From assembly GCA_015709315.1 (NCBI GenBank), contig JACCQI010000005.1, forward strand, positions 1 to 64,000: a DNA stretch of 64,000 bases, in the 5' to 3' direction. Of the stretch, positions 10,637 through 20,045 are shown one piece after another. Position 1 is the first letter of the stretch; each line of letters starts with the position of its first letter. The notes under the pieces are model-generated. The model saw only the letters and a program-made list of their open reading frames with translations. It made no database searches and was not told the origin of the DNA. Both the position numbers and the translations under genes were made by a program. This stretch comes from Desulfovibrionaceae bacterium (GTDB taxonomy: Bacteria > Desulfobacterota > Desulfovibrionia > Desulfovibrionales > Desulfovibrionaceae).

Positions 10637-11974
10637 ATGTCTGGCTTGAATGCCCCCATCTCCTGCGACCTGCTTGTGCGGGCGGACGCCGTCGTGACCC
10701 AGGACGCCGAACGGCGTGTCCTGGACGACGCGGCCGTGGCCGTGCGCGACGGCGTGGTCGTCGAAGTGGGCGGCCGGTCCGGCATGGAAGCCCGGTACGA
10801 CCCGGGGCAACGCCTCGACCTGTCGGGCAAGATGCTTCTGCCCGGACTGGTCAACGCCCATACCCATCTTCCCATGACCCTGCTGCGGGGGTTCGCCGAT
10901 GACCTGCCGCTCATGGAATGGCTGGAAAAACACATCTGGCCCGTGGAATTCCAACTTACGGAGGAATTGCTCGCCGTGGGCGCGAGGCTGGGCTGCGCGG
11001 AATTGATCCGCACCGGCTGCACCGCGTTCCTCAACGGATATCTCCGTGAATACGTCACCGGCCAGGTCGTGGCCGACTGCGGCTTGCGGGCCGTGCTGGG
11101 CGAGGGGTTCTTCAGCTTCCCCTCCCCCATGTTCCCTTCGGCCGAGGATTGCTGGAAGACCGTCCGCGACCTGGACGCGCGTTTTGCCGACAACCCGCGC
11201 CTGCGTACGGCGATCACGCCCCACGCGGCCTTCACCGTGTCCCCCGACCATCTGGCCGCCAGCTTCGAACTGGCCGTTGAGTTGGGCGTTCCCTGGCAGA
11301 TCCATTTGGCGGAATCCCCCTCGGAAACGGCCATGTGCCTGGAGAAATACGGCAAACGGCCCGTGGAGTTGCTCCACGACAGCGACCTGCTGGGCGGGCG
11401 CACCACCCTGCACCACTGCGTGGACGTCACGCCTGATGAAATCGCCATCCTGGCCGAGACCGGCACGAACGTGGTCCACAACCCGGCGTCCAACTTCAAG
11501 CTTTGCTCGGGCGTGGCCCCGGTACAGGCCATGCTCGACGCGGGCGTAACCGTCGGGCTGGGCACGGACGGCGCGTCGAGCAACAACCAGCTCAATATGT
11601 TCCGGGACATGGGGCTGGCCGCGCTGGCGGGCAAGGTTCGGGCGGACGACGCCTCGGCGATGAATGCCCAGGCCGTCCTGGACATGGCCACCCTCGGTTC
11701 GGCCAAATGCCTCGGCTGGCCGGAACTGGGCCGCATCGAGGCGGGGTTTCCGGCGGACATAATCGCGCTCGACCTCGGCAGCCCCAACCTGATGCCGGTC
11801 TTCAACCATGTCTCCCACGCCGTGTACGCGGCCACGGGCATGGAGGTCTGCATGACCATGGTGGCGGGCCAGGTTCTCTATCTCTACGGCAATTTCAGGA
11901 CCATGGACATACAGTCCCTCAAAACCGAGGCCGGAGAGGCGGCAAAATGGGTTCTCGCGGCGGCAGGAAAATGA
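10637..11974 (+). CDS. mtaD: 5-methylthioadenosine/S-adenosylhomocysteine deaminase (amidohydrolase)
   Basis: Deaminates MTA or SAH to the inosine form. The 445-residue amidohydrolase has the metal-binding NAHTHLPM after the strand GKMLLPGLV, the conserved FADDLPLMEWL, a metal histidine region WQIHLAESPSE, HHCVDV and the late GLGTDGASSNNQLNMF with the catalytic Asp. A C-terminal beta-sandwich part (GFPADIIALDL) follows. It starts 7 bases after mtnP. Together they form a two-step route for MTA, with Apt recovering adenine; the hypoxanthine branch would need other enzymes. Deamination of another aminohydrolase substrate is the alternative. Confidence 0.88.
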   Translation: MSGLNAPISCDLLVRADAVVTQDAERRVLDDAAVAVRDGVVVEVGGRSGMEARYDPGQRLDLSGKMLLPGLVNAHTHLPMTLLRGFADDLPLMEWLEKHIWPVEFQLTEELLAVGARLGCAELIRTGCTAFLNGYLREYVTGQVVADCGLRAVLGEGFFSFPSPMFPSAEDCWKTVRDLDARFADNPRLRTAITPHAAFTVSPDHLAASFELAVELGVPWQIHLAESPSETAMCLEKYGKRPVELLHDSDLLGGRTTLHHCVDVTPDEIAILAETGTNVVHNPASNFKLCSGVAPVQAMLDAGVTVGLGTDGASSNNQLNMFRDMGLAALAGKVRADDASAMNAQAVLDMATLGSAKCLGWPELGRIEAGFPADIIALDLGSPNLMPVFNHVSHAVYAATGMEVCMTMVAGQVLYLYGNFRTMDIQSLKTEAGEAAKWVLAAAGK

Positions 11975-11992
11975 AAAAAAGTCGTAAATACC

Positions 11993-12022
11993 TTGACAAC
12001 ACCCGCTTCGGATGCCTATCGA
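11993..12022 (+). promoter_or_regulatory. Candidate promoter of PxxKW gene
   Basis: Perfect TTGACA (11993-11998), an 18-nt spacer and a weak TATCGA (12017-12022), about 70 bases before the start of the PxxKW gene. Confidence 0.4.
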
Positions 12023-12092
12023 AATCTGCTCTTGCACTGATATGAATTTTCCCGTGGCCCAGGCCACAGTATTTTTAGGAGGAAGGCACGAC

Positions 12093-12380
12093 ATGGCCAA
12101 GAAAAAAGCTACCGTTTCCCTGGAAGGCGCCGTCAAGACCGATGCCGGTCTGACCTACAAGGGCGTCGTCATGGAGCCCATTGTTGAGAAGTGCGAAGGA
12201 TGCGAGCGCATCGTTCCCTTCGAGGGCGACAACTACTGCCCGACCTACGCCCAGCCCGAACGCAAGTGGGCCGGCGGCGTCTGCAACTTTGCCACCCACG
12301 TCCGCGCCGAGATGGACAAGGCCGGCAAGGTCAAGGTCAACCCGCTGAAGGCTTCCAAGCGCGCAGCACGCGGCCGCTAG
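12093..12380 (+). CDS. PxxKW family cysteine-rich protein
   Basis: A 95-residue basic protein with four cysteines in the order CEGC, YC and VC, and the family-naming stretch PERKW followed by AGGVCNFATH. The tail is lysine/arginine rich. The cysteine spacing suggests a metal or Fe-S site. The function is not known to me; the family is typical of sulfate reducers. The frame is open from 12012, but TAGGAGG lies just upstream of the ATG at 12093 and the conserved part starts MAKKKATVS, so that start is used. It stands alone between a promoter candidate and a strong terminator, as expected for a separately and possibly highly expressed gene. Confidence 0.85.
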   Translation: MAKKKATVSLEGAVKTDAGLTYKGVVMEPIVEKCEGCERIVPFEGDNYCPTYAQPERKWAGGVCNFATHVRAEMDKAGKVKVNPLKASKRAARGR

Positions 12381-12393
12381 GATTTTGCACGCC

Positions 12394-12427
12394 AAAAAGG
12401 CGGGGGCTGCTGTCCCCGCCTTTTTTT
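12394..12427 (+). terminator. Rho-independent terminator after PxxKW gene
   Basis: GC-rich stem (12399-12405 with 12414-12420) flanked by five A and seven T residues; works in the plus direction right after the gene. Confidence 0.9.
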
Positions 12428-12487
12428 GTTTGTGCAGACCGATTGTGATACTGAACCGTTGTACGAACACCACCACGGAGGCATTCC

Positions 12488-13711
12488 ATGGACGAACTCT
12501 TCGCTCTTCTCGACAAACAATCCGACAAGGTCGTCGAACTGCAGACGAATCTCACGGCCATCCCCGCCATCGGTCCCAAGAACGGGGGCGACGGCGAAGT
12601 GGACAAGGCCCGATACCTGCATGAATACCTTGAGTCCATGGGCATCGAGGACGTGCGTGAATTCCGTGCTCCCGACAGCGAGGTGCCGTGCGGTTACCGC
12701 CCGAACCTCGTGGCCGTGATTCCCGGCAAGGACACCGGAAAGACTCTGTGGGTCATCTCCCATATCGACGTGGTGCCCCCCGGAGACCTGCAGCTCTGGA
12801 AGACCGATCCCTACACCATGGTCCACGACGGGGACACCCTCATCGGGCGCGGGGTGGAGGACAACCAGCAGGGCATCGTCTCCTCGCTTTTGGCGGCGCA
12901 CGCCCTTCTGGACTGCAAGATCACCCCGGAAATCAATTTCGGCATGATCTTCGTCGCCGACGAGGAAACCGGCTCCACCTTCGGCCTGGACTACCTGGTC
13001 CGGGAGCAGGAGGACCTGTTCAAGAAAGACGATCTCTTCCTGATCCCGGATTTCGGCGTGCCCAGCTCCGAGATGGTGGAAGTGGCCGAGAAGTCCATGT
13101 TCTGGCTGAAGGTCATCATCGAGGGCAAGCAGTGCCACGCATCCACTCCCGACCAGGGCGTGAACTCCCTGGTGCCGTGCGCCGAGTTCATCCTCCGCAT
13201 CAAGGAGCTGGAAACCCTCTTCCCGGCCGAGAATCCCATCTATGATCCGCCCCGCTCCACCTTCCAGCCCACCATGAAGGAAGCCAACGTCACCAACGTG
13301 AACACCATTCCCGGCCGCGACGTCTTCTATGTGGACAGCCGGGTCCTGCCCGAATACGAGTTGTCCGAGGTGCTGGACGTCATCAAAGGTTTCGGCAGGG
13401 ATATCGAGGCCAAGTACGATGTGAACGTCACCTACGAGATCACCCAGGAAGAGCAGGCCGCTCCGGCCACTCCGGCCGACAGCGAGGTCGTGGTCAAGGC
13501 CATCCGGTCCATCAAGAAAGTGTACAACAACGACCCCCGGCCCGTGGGCGTTGGCGGCGGCACCGTGGCCGCGTTCCTGCGCCGTTGCGGGTACCAGGCC
13601 GTGGTCTGGGCCACCCTCAACCACAACGCCCACCAGCCCAACGAGTGGGCCTCGATCAGCAACACCATCGGCGACGCCAAGGTCATCGCCGACATGCTGC
13701 TCGCCGAGTAG
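12488..13711 (+). CDS. M20 family metallo-hydrolase (peptidase/deacylase)
   Basis: Zinc-dependent hydrolase of the ArgE/DapE/carboxypeptidase group, 407 residues. Metal-binding and catalytic motifs are visible: SHIDVVPPGD (His, Asp), RGVEDNQQG (bridging Asp), VADEETGS (catalytic and metal Glu) and a late HNAHQPNEW (His). The lid domain contains CHASTPDQGVNS. The motifs fit a family member acting on an N-acyl amino acid or peptide, but the substrate cannot be read from the sequence. Succinyl-diaminopimelate desuccinylase is a possibility, since dapA lies 8 kb away. GGAGG stands before the ATG. mnmG follows 15 bases later. Confidence 0.88.
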   Translation: MDELFALLDKQSDKVVELQTNLTAIPAIGPKNGGDGEVDKARYLHEYLESMGIEDVREFRAPDSEVPCGYRPNLVAVIPGKDTGKTLWVISHIDVVPPGDLQLWKTDPYTMVHDGDTLIGRGVEDNQQGIVSSLLAAHALLDCKITPEINFGMIFVADEETGSTFGLDYLVREQEDLFKKDDLFLIPDFGVPSSEMVEVAEKSMFWLKVIIEGKQCHASTPDQGVNSLVPCAEFILRIKELETLFPAENPIYDPPRSTFQPTMKEANVTNVNTIPGRDVFYVDSRVLPEYELSEVLDVIKGFGRDIEAKYDVNVTYEITQEEQAAPATPADSEVVVKAIRSIKKVYNNDPRPVGVGGGTVAAFLRRCGYQAVVWATLNHNAHQPNEWASISNTIGDAKVIADMLLAE

Positions 13712-13726
13712 CGCACACTGACGGTC

Positions 13727-15610
13727 ATGCAGCGCAAAGCCCCGTTTCCCGAAAAATTCGACCTTATTGTGGTCGGGGCGGGCCACGCCGGTTGCGAAGC
13801 GGCCATGGCGTCCGCCCGCCTTGGGCTTCGGACGCTGCTTTTGACCATCAATATCGACCGCATCGGGCATCTGTCCTGCAACCCGGCCATCGGCGGCCTG
13901 GCCAAGGGGCACATGGTCAAGGAGATCGACGCCCTGGGCGGCATGATGGGGCTGTGGGCCGACGCCGCGGGCATCCAGTTCCGCATCCTGAATACCCGCA
14001 AGGGGCCTGCGGTCCGGTCGAGCCGCGCCCAGATAGACCGCACCGAGTACATGCGTGTGGTCCAAAAGTCCGTCTTCTCCCAGGACAATCTCTGGGTTTT
14101 TCAGGACATCGGGGCGGCCGTGCTGACCCGTAACGGACGGGTATGCGGCCTGCGCACCGAGCTGGGCGAGGTCCTGCCCGCCCGCGCCGTGCTGCTCACG
14201 ACAGGCACCTTCCTGCGCGGACTCATGCATATCGGGCTGGAGAGCTTCACCGGCGGCCGCATGGGCGACCCTCCGTCCAACCAGTTGTCCGACAACCTGC
14301 GCGAGCTGGGCTTCGAGCTGGGCCGCCTCAAGACCGGCACCACGCCAAGGCTGCTCAAAAGCTCCATTGATTTCGAAGCCATGCAGGTTCAGCACGGCGA
14401 TGATCCGCCCATCCCGTTCAGCTTCCGCAGCACCAAGGTGGTCATGCCCCAGGTGCCCTGCCACCTGACCTACACCAACGAGGCGGCCCACGCGGCCATC
14501 CGTTCCGGGTTTGACCGCTCCCCCATGTTCACGGGAATCATAGAAGGAACCGGGGCCCGGTACTGCCCGTCCATTGAGGACAAGGTGGCCCGCTTCCCGG
14601 AAAAGGACCGGCATCAGATATTTGTCGAACCCGAAGGGCTGGACAGCCCGGAAGTCTACCCCAGCGGCATCCCCACCAGCCTGCCCTTTGATGTGCAGAA
14701 GAAGATGGTCGCGGCCATTGCGGGATTGGAAAACGCCCAGATCGTCCGGCCCGGCTACGCCATCGAGTACGACTACGCCCCCCCCACGCAGCTCAAGCCC
14801 ACACTGGAGACCAAGGCGGTACCCGGCCTCTATTTCGCGGGCCAGATCAACGGCACTTCCGGGTACGAGGAGGCCGCCGCCCAAGGGCTGTGGGCCGCCC
14901 TGAACGCCGCCGCCGCGCTCACGGGCCGGGAGCCGTTCCTGCTCTCCCGCGACCAGGCGTACATGGCCGTGCTCGTGGACGACCTGGTGACCAAGGGCAC
15001 CGAGGAGCCGTACCGCATGTTCACTTCCCGCGCCGAACACCGCCTGCTCTTGCGCGAAGGCAACGCGGATGAGCGGCTGACGCCCGTGGGCCGGGACATC
15101 GGACTGGTGGACGACGACCACTGGGCCTTGTTCTCGGCCAAGCGCGAGACCGTGCGCGAAACCCTTGCCGCCATGCACTCCATCCGCATTCGGCCGGATG
15201 CGGAAACTCGTGATATTTTAAGAAAAATCGGCGCATCTATCCCCGGCAAGGCCGTGGAGCTGGCCGCCCTGCTGCGCCAGCCGCAAATGGAAATCGGGCA
15301 GTTGGCCGTGTTCCATCCCGCCCTGGCCGAGACCCCCGAGAACGTGCTCCGCGAGGTCGAAACCCAGGTTCGCTACGAAGGGTACCTGGTCAAGCAGGAG
15401 GAACTGGTGGCCAAATTCAGGACCATGGAGGACGTGCGACTGCCCGAGGACCTGGACTATGCCGCTGTTTCCGGTTTGACCCGAGAGGTTGTGGAGAAGC
15501 TGACCAAGGTCCAGCCCGTGACCCTGGGACAGGCGGGCCGCATCTCCGGCATCACTCCCGCCGCCCTTTCCTGCCTGGAAATCCACCTGAAGAAACACGG
15601 GCTTCTGTAA
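13727..15610 (+). CDS. mnmG: tRNA uridine-5-carboxymethylaminomethyl(34) synthesis enzyme MnmG
   Basis: FAD enzyme that works with MnmE to modify the wobble uridine of several tRNAs. The 627-residue protein has the N-terminal dinucleotide fold [15 protein letters not shown], the GidA signatures [20 protein letters not shown] and [11 protein letters not shown], the YCPSIEDKV motif, [21 protein letters not shown] and the C-terminal MnmE/tRNA-binding part with [10 protein letters not shown]. Full length. It follows the M20 hydrolase closely and is probably cotranscribed with it. Confidence 0.97.
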   Translation: MQRKAPFPEKFDLIVVGAGHAGCEAAMASARLGLRTLLLTINIDRIGHLSCNPAIGGLAKGHMVKEIDALGGMMGLWADAAGIQFRILNTRKGPAVRSSRAQIDRTEYMRVVQKSVFSQDNLWVFQDIGAAVLTRNGRVCGLRTELGEVLPARAVLLTTGTFLRGLMHIGLESFTGGRMGDPPSNQLSDNLRELGFELGRLKTGTTPRLLKSSIDFEAMQVQHGDDPPIPFSFRSTKVVMPQVPCHLTYTNEAAHAAIRSGFDRSPMFTGIIEGTGARYCPSIEDKVARFPEKDRHQIFVEPEGLDSPEVYPSGIPTSLPFDVQKKMVAAIAGLENAQIVRPGYAIEYDYAPPTQLKPTLETKAVPGLYFAGQINGTSGYEEAAAQGLWAALNAAAALTGREPFLLSRDQAYMAVLVDDLVTKGTEEPYRMFTSRAEHRLLLREGNADERLTPVGRDIGLVDDDHWALFSAKRETVRETLAAMHSIRIRPDAETRDILRKIGASIPGKAVELAALLRQPQMEIGQLAVFHPALAETPENVLREVETQVRYEGYLVKQEELVAKFRTMEDVRLPEDLDYAAVSGLTREVVEKLTKVQPVTLGQAGRISGITPAALSCLEIHLKKHGLL

Positions 15611-15632
15611 CGGAATCCTTTTCTTCCGCGTA

Positions 15633-15661
15633 TTGACAGGTCATAGCGCACCCATTACATA
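15633..15661 (+). promoter_or_regulatory. Candidate promoter upstream of corC
   Basis: Perfect TTGACA (15633-15638), a 17-nt spacer and TACATA (15656-15661), with a further AT-rich -10-like stretch directly after. A small hairpin (15679-15705) with a T-rich loop lies in the presumed leader. Confidence 0.45.
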
Positions 15662-15739
15662 GATAATTGTTGAAGAAAATGGCGCGGCATTTTTTTTGCC
15701 GCCATTCAACCCAGCGCAATTTTTTTAAGGAGTCTGATC

Positions 15740-16561
15740 TTGGACGAAGGGTCTGACAGTCGATTCTTATCTGTACTTAAAAATATCTTCGGTTCTCACG
15801 ACCAGCATATCGAGGAGCATATCCTGGAAGCCCGCGCGGACGGCGAAATCGACCGCGACGAGGTCTCCATGCTACTCAACGTCCTGGAGCTGGACCAGAA
15901 AATGGTCAAGGAGATCATGGTGCCCAGAACCGATATGATCTGCACCGATTCCGGCAGCTCCATACGGGAAGTGGCGGACATCATCGTTTCACAGGGGGCG
16001 CACTCCCGCATTCCGGTCATCAAGGGGTCCAAGGATCACATCATCGGCGTGGTCCATGCCAAGGACCTGCTTGAATCCTTCCTGCACGGCCGGGTCGATG
16101 TTCCGGTGAACAGCCTCATGCGGCCGCCCTTTTTTGTCCAGGAAAAGGAAAAGCTGGACGAGGTTCTGGCCTCGCTGAAGCGGGAGCGGCTCCACATGGC
16201 CATCGTCAGGGACGAGTACGGCGGAACCGCCGGCATCGTGACCATGGAGGACGTCCTGGAGGAGATCGTGGGCGAGATCGCCGACGAATACGACCAGGAG
16301 CGGCCCGAGGAAATCACCGAGCTGGCCGACAACGTCTATGTGGTTTCCGGCCGCGCCACCCTGGAAGATGTGTGCAAGCAGTGTTCCCTCAACCTGGAAA
16401 GCGAGGACGTGGACTCCGTCGGCGGCTACCTGGCGGCCATGGTCGGACACATTCCCAATCCGGGTGATTTTTATACCGTGGACAACCACCGCTTCACCGT
16501 GCTCGAAGCGGACGACAGGCAGATCTGGTCCATCCGGATCGAACCCATGGACACGGTCTAG
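15740..16561 (+). CDS. CorC/HlyC family CBS-domain transporter-associated protein
   Basis: Cytosolic protein of 273 residues with a short N-terminal segment. The CBS pair follows (about residues 60-190, with [32 protein letters not shown] and [20 protein letters not shown]). The C-terminal CorC/HlyC FAD-binding-like domain has [16 protein letters not shown]. It lacks the DUF21 membrane part, as in CorC/YbeX. It starts with TTG, with AAGGAG seven bases upstream. lnt begins 3 bases after its stop, the same corC-lnt pairing seen in many Gram-negatives. Its role in metal resistance or envelope function is known only by analogy. Confidence 0.92.
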   Translation: MDEGSDSRFLSVLKNIFGSHDQHIEEHILEARADGEIDRDEVSMLLNVLELDQKMVKEIMVPRTDMICTDSGSSIREVADIIVSQGAHSRIPVIKGSKDHIIGVVHAKDLLESFLHGRVDVPVNSLMRPPFFVQEKEKLDEVLASLKRERLHMAIVRDEYGGTAGIVTMEDVLEEIVGEIADEYDQERPEEITELADNVYVVSGRATLEDVCKQCSLNLESEDVDSVGGYLAAMVGHIPNPGDFYTVDNHRFTVLEADDRQIWSIRIEPMDTV

Positions 16562-16564
16562 CCC

Positions 16565-18082
16565 GTGCTGGCCCTGGTCTGCATCGCGGCGGTCGGCGCC
16601 TGGATCGGGTTCGCCAACCCCCTGTTCCATTTTCCTCCGGTCGTCCTGGCGTTTCCCCTGGGACTGGCCTGGATCGGCCTGCGCGCAACATCCGGGAAGA
16701 ACGCCTTCAAGTACGGCTGGCTGGCCGGTACGCTCGCGGCCACGGGCTGCTATTACTGGATGGTCATCCCGGTCCAGATATACGGCGGCCTGCCCTGGTA
16801 CATCGCCCTGCCCTGCCCGTTGTTGCTGGCCGCCTTCATGAGCCTGTACTACGGCCTTTTTTCCCTGAGCATGCATTTTGCCGGGCAACGGATTTCGGGG
16901 ATCGCGCTCTGTCTGCTGGCGGGCCTTTCCTGGACCACGCTCGAAATGCTGTCCAGCTTCGTGCTTTCCGGGTTCCCGTGGATCAACCTGTCCGCCGCCT
17001 TCGCCGCGTGGCCCGTGGCCATCCAGGGGGCGTCCGTGCTGGGAGCCTACGGCTTGTCCGGGGTCCTGGCCTGCCTGGCCGTGGCCGCCCTGCTCTGCTC
17101 CACCTATCGCAGCGCGCTCTGGCTGACCGTTGTGCTGGCCATCGGACTCACCGCTTTCGGTGTATACCGGACCAGCGCCTTCGACGTGGGCCAACGCGAC
17201 TACACCGTGTCGCTCATTCAGGGCGACGTGGACCAGGGAGCCAAGTGGACCCCCGAATACCTGACGAAAACCGTCAGGAAATACACCAGGTTGAGCATAG
17301 AAGCCATTGAGAGGGAACAGCCGGACCTGGTCATCTGGCCGGAAACGGCCATGACCTTTTTCGTCCAGGACCAATCCCCGCTACGCCAGGGGCTTGAAAT
17401 CCTGGCCCGCGAGACCAAGACGCCCATCGTCATCGGCTCCCCGGCCTACTTGATCACCGACCCGAAAACCAAGGCGTACAACCTGTTCAACCGGGCCTGG
17501 CTCATGGACGCGACCGGGGCCACGAACCAGTTTTACGACAAGGAACATCTGGTCCCGTTCGGCGAATACATGCCCTTTGAGGACTGGGTGCCTTTCGAGA
17601 AGCTCGTCCAGGCGGCGGGGAATTTTCTGCCCGGCGTGGAAAACAGGCCGCTTGTCTCCGGCGACGTTGCCCTCGGGATGCTCATCTGCTATGAAGCCAT
17701 ATTCCCGGAGCTTGCCCAGAGACAGGTGTCCATGGGAGCCAACGTGCTGGTGAACATCAGCAATGACGCATGGTTCGGCAACACATCCGCCCCCGCCCAG
17801 CATCTGGATCTGGCCGTCATGCGGGCCGTGGAACAGGGCCGCTGGCTGGCCCGCTGCACCAACACGGGCATCACGGCCTTTGTTGATCCCGTGGGCCGGA
17901 TCGCGGCCAAGGGGACGCAGTTCCGCGCCGAGAGCCTGAGCATGCGAATCGCCCCGCTCACCGGCCTGACCGTCTACCACCGAATCCGGGACTGGCTCGA
18001 CGCGGCCGTGTACGTCATAACCGCAGCCATATTTGCCGGGCTGGCCTTCAAGGCCGGGCGGAAGAAAGGAAATACATTGTAA
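16565..18082 (+). CDS. lnt: Apolipoprotein N-acyltransferase
   Basis: Inner-membrane enzyme that adds the third acyl chain to lipoproteins. The 505-residue product has an N-terminal block of about six membrane helices and a periplasmic nitrilase-like domain carrying the catalytic triad: Glu in WPETAM, Lys in YDKEHLVPFGEYMP and Cys in GMLICYEAIFPE. A last membrane helix is near the C-terminus. It starts with GTG 3 bases after corC, and its TAA stop shares a base with the ATG of prfB (TAATG). Three genes are therefore tightly coupled. Confidence 0.96.
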   Translation: MLALVCIAAVGAWIGFANPLFHFPPVVLAFPLGLAWIGLRATSGKNAFKYGWLAGTLAATGCYYWMVIPVQIYGGLPWYIALPCPLLLAAFMSLYYGLFSLSMHFAGQRISGIALCLLAGLSWTTLEMLSSFVLSGFPWINLSAAFAAWPVAIQGASVLGAYGLSGVLACLAVAALLCSTYRSALWLTVVLAIGLTAFGVYRTSAFDVGQRDYTVSLIQGDVDQGAKWTPEYLTKTVRKYTRLSIEAIEREQPDLVIWPETAMTFFVQDQSPLRQGLEILARETKTPIVIGSPAYLITDPKTKAYNLFNRAWLMDATGATNQFYDKEHLVPFGEYMPFEDWVPFEKLVQAAGNFLPGVENRPLVSGDVALGMLICYEAIFPELAQRQVSMGANVLVNISNDAWFGNTSAPAQHLDLAVMRAVEQGRWLARCTNTGITAFVDPVGRIAAKGTQFRAESLSMRIAPLTGLTVYHRIRDWLDAAVYVITAAIFAGLAFKAGRKKGNTL

Positions 18083-19201
18083 TGCTTGAATACCCGGAAC
18101 TCAAAGCCGCTTCGGCGGAACTCCTGACTCAATTCGAAACCCTCTGGGGGCGTCTTTGACTACGCCGAAACCCGGCATCGGCTGGACGAGATAGAAAAGG
18201 CCCTTTCCAAGCCGGGCGCGTGGGACAAACCCGAAGCCCTGACCCCTGTACTCAAGGAAAAAAGCCAGCTTACCACCAAGCTCGACATGTACGACGGACT
18301 GTCCGAGGCCAAGGACGACCTCGACGCATGGCTTGAGCTGGCCCATGAAGACCCGGACGAGGAATCCCTTTCCGCCCTTTCGCAGCAGGTGAATCTGTTG
18401 CGTGAACGGCTGTCCGGCATCGAGCTGGCGACCATGTTCGCCTTCGAACACGACAGGCTGGGCGCCATCCTGGAAATCCATCCGGGCGCGGGCGGCGTGG
18501 AATCCCAGGACTGGGCGGAGATGCTTCTGCGGATGTACAACCGCTACGCCGAGCGCAAGGGGTTCAAGGTCACCCAGCTCGACTACCAGGCGGGCGAGGA
18601 AGCGGGCGTCAAGTCCGTCACCCTGCAAATCGAGGGATTGTTCGCCTACGGGCTGCTCAAGGGCGAGGCCGGCGTTCACCGGCTCATCCGCATCTCCCCC
18701 TTTGATTCCTCCGGGCGTCGGCACACGTCGTTCGCCTCGGTGGACGTTTATCCCGACATGGATGACGACATCGAGATCGAGATCAAGGACGAGGACCTTC
18801 GCATCGATACCTTCCGGTCCAGCGGGCCGGGCGGTCAATCCGTGAACAAGACCAGCTCGGCCGTCCGCATCACCCATATCCCGACCGGCATCGTGGCCCA
18901 GTGCCAGAACGAAAAGTCCCAGCACCGGAACAAGGCCACGGCCCTGCGCCTGGTCAAGGCCCGCCTGTACGAAAGAGAGCTCAAGAAGATCGAGGAAAGC
19001 CGCAGACAGGATTACCAGGCCAAGGAGGCCATTGCCTGGGGCAGCCAGATCAGGACATACACTCTGCAACCGTATCGTTTGGTCAAGGATCACCGTTCCA
19101 ACAGCGAAACCGGCAACGTGGACGCCTTCCTGGACGGGGACATGGACGAAATGATCAGAAACCACCTACTCTGGATACATGCCCAAGGACAAAACAATTG
19201 A
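18082..19201 (+). CDS. prfB: Peptide chain release factor 2, programmed +1 frameshift
   Basis: Releases peptides at UGA and UAA. Translation starts at ATG 18082 and reads 25 codons up to an in-frame UGA at 18157-18159 within CTT TGA C. A +1 slip on CTT brings the ribosome into the frame that continues GAC TAC GCC and stays open to 19201, giving about 372 residues. A GGGGG run a few bases upstream (18146-18150) is the Shine-Dalgarno-like stimulator. The body has the RF2 recognition tripeptide in ISPFDSSG and the GGQ motif in SSGPGGQSVNKT. This is the classic RF2 autoregulatory shift, so a single-frame reading misses the first 68 residues. Confidence 0.97.
18146..18160 (+). promoter_or_regulatory. 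prfB +1 programmed frameshift site
   Basis: GGGGG (18146-18150), a 3-base spacer, then CTT TGA C (18154-18160). Spacing and slippery codon match the canonical RF2 site. Confidence 0.93.
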
Positions 19202-20033
19202 TTTCCCCGAAAGCGAGCTGTTGACGGAGCTTTCCGTTCTTCAGGAGGAACTCGCCGAGTTCGCCAGGGAGCATGGCGCGGTGGATGGCGGCGACGCGGT
19301 CTGGATTTTTCGCCTGGTGCAGGGAGTGACGCCCGACGAATGGGAGTCCCTGACGGAACGCCACGACTTCAAGCAGTGGCTGACCCTGCCCATCAACAGC
19401 GATGCCTTTCCGCATCTCAAGCTCGTTCAGCAGACCCTTGAGCGGCTGACGTACCAGACGGACCACGACGCCCTGACCGGGCTGGCCAACCGCCGGGCCT
19501 TCGACCGCACCCTGGACATCGAAATCGAGCGCTCCAAGCGGACTCGTACGCCGCTTTCCCTGGCCATCCTCGACCTGGACAACTTCAAGCACGTCAACGA
19601 CACCTACGGCCACCCCAAGGGGGACGAGGTCCTGGCGCGTTTCGCCAGGCAGTTGAAAGCGTCCACCCGGCGCTATGACCTGGCCGCCCGGTTCGGCGGC
19701 GAGGAGTTCGCCCTGATCATGGCCGGTTCGGGCGTGGTCAAGGCCCAGCGCCTCCTGAACCGCCTGCTCGGCGAATTCAGGGAAATCGAATTCGACACCC
19801 CGGACGGAGGGGACGTGTTCTCGGTCACCTGCTCGGTGGGCCTGACCTGCTACAAGGGCAGCGTTCCCATGACGGACGAGCAGTTGATAAAGCTGGCGGA
19901 CGACGCCCTGTACGAGGCCAAGGCGGCCGGAAAGGACCAAGTCAGGATATCCAAGCTGGCCTTTGCCGACAACGTGCCCAACGACACCCTGGTCCAGGCA
20001 AACGAGAAGCAATTCCTGTTCGGCGGGAAATAA
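19179..20033 (+). CDS. GGDEF domain protein (diguanylate cyclase)
   Basis: Makes cyclic di-GMP. The 284-residue soluble protein has a helical N-terminal part (about residues 1-95) without a recognised sensor, then a GGDEF domain starting DHDALTGLANRRAFD. The active-site motif is GGEEF (residues 173-177), an accepted functional variant, with DLDNFKHVNDTYGHPKGD upstream. The inhibitory site RxxD (R164-D167) is present, so product feedback is likely. Its start overlaps prfB by 23 bases and has no clear ribosome binding site, implying coupling. A MinD-like ATPase follows 12 bases later. Confidence 0.93.
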   Translation: MPKDKTIDFPESELLTELSVLQEELAEFAREHGAVDGGDAVWIFRLVQGVTPDEWESLTERHDFKQWLTLPINSDAFPHLKLVQQTLERLTYQTDHDALTGLANRRAFDRTLDIEIERSKRTRTPLSLAILDLDNFKHVNDTYGHPKGDEVLARFARQLKASTRRYDLAARFGGEEFALIMAGSGVVKAQRLLNRLLGEFREIEFDTPDGGDVFSVTCSVGLTCYKGSVPMTDEQLIKLADDALYEAKAAGKDQVRISKLAFADNVPNDTLVQANEKQFLFGGK

Positions 20034-20045
20034 CGGAGTCGAACC

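Noticed and set aside
12377-15178. Open frame of 933 codons antisense to the M20 hydrolase and mnmG
   Set aside because: Covers two clear plus-strand genes; composition is that of a GC-rich shadow frame.
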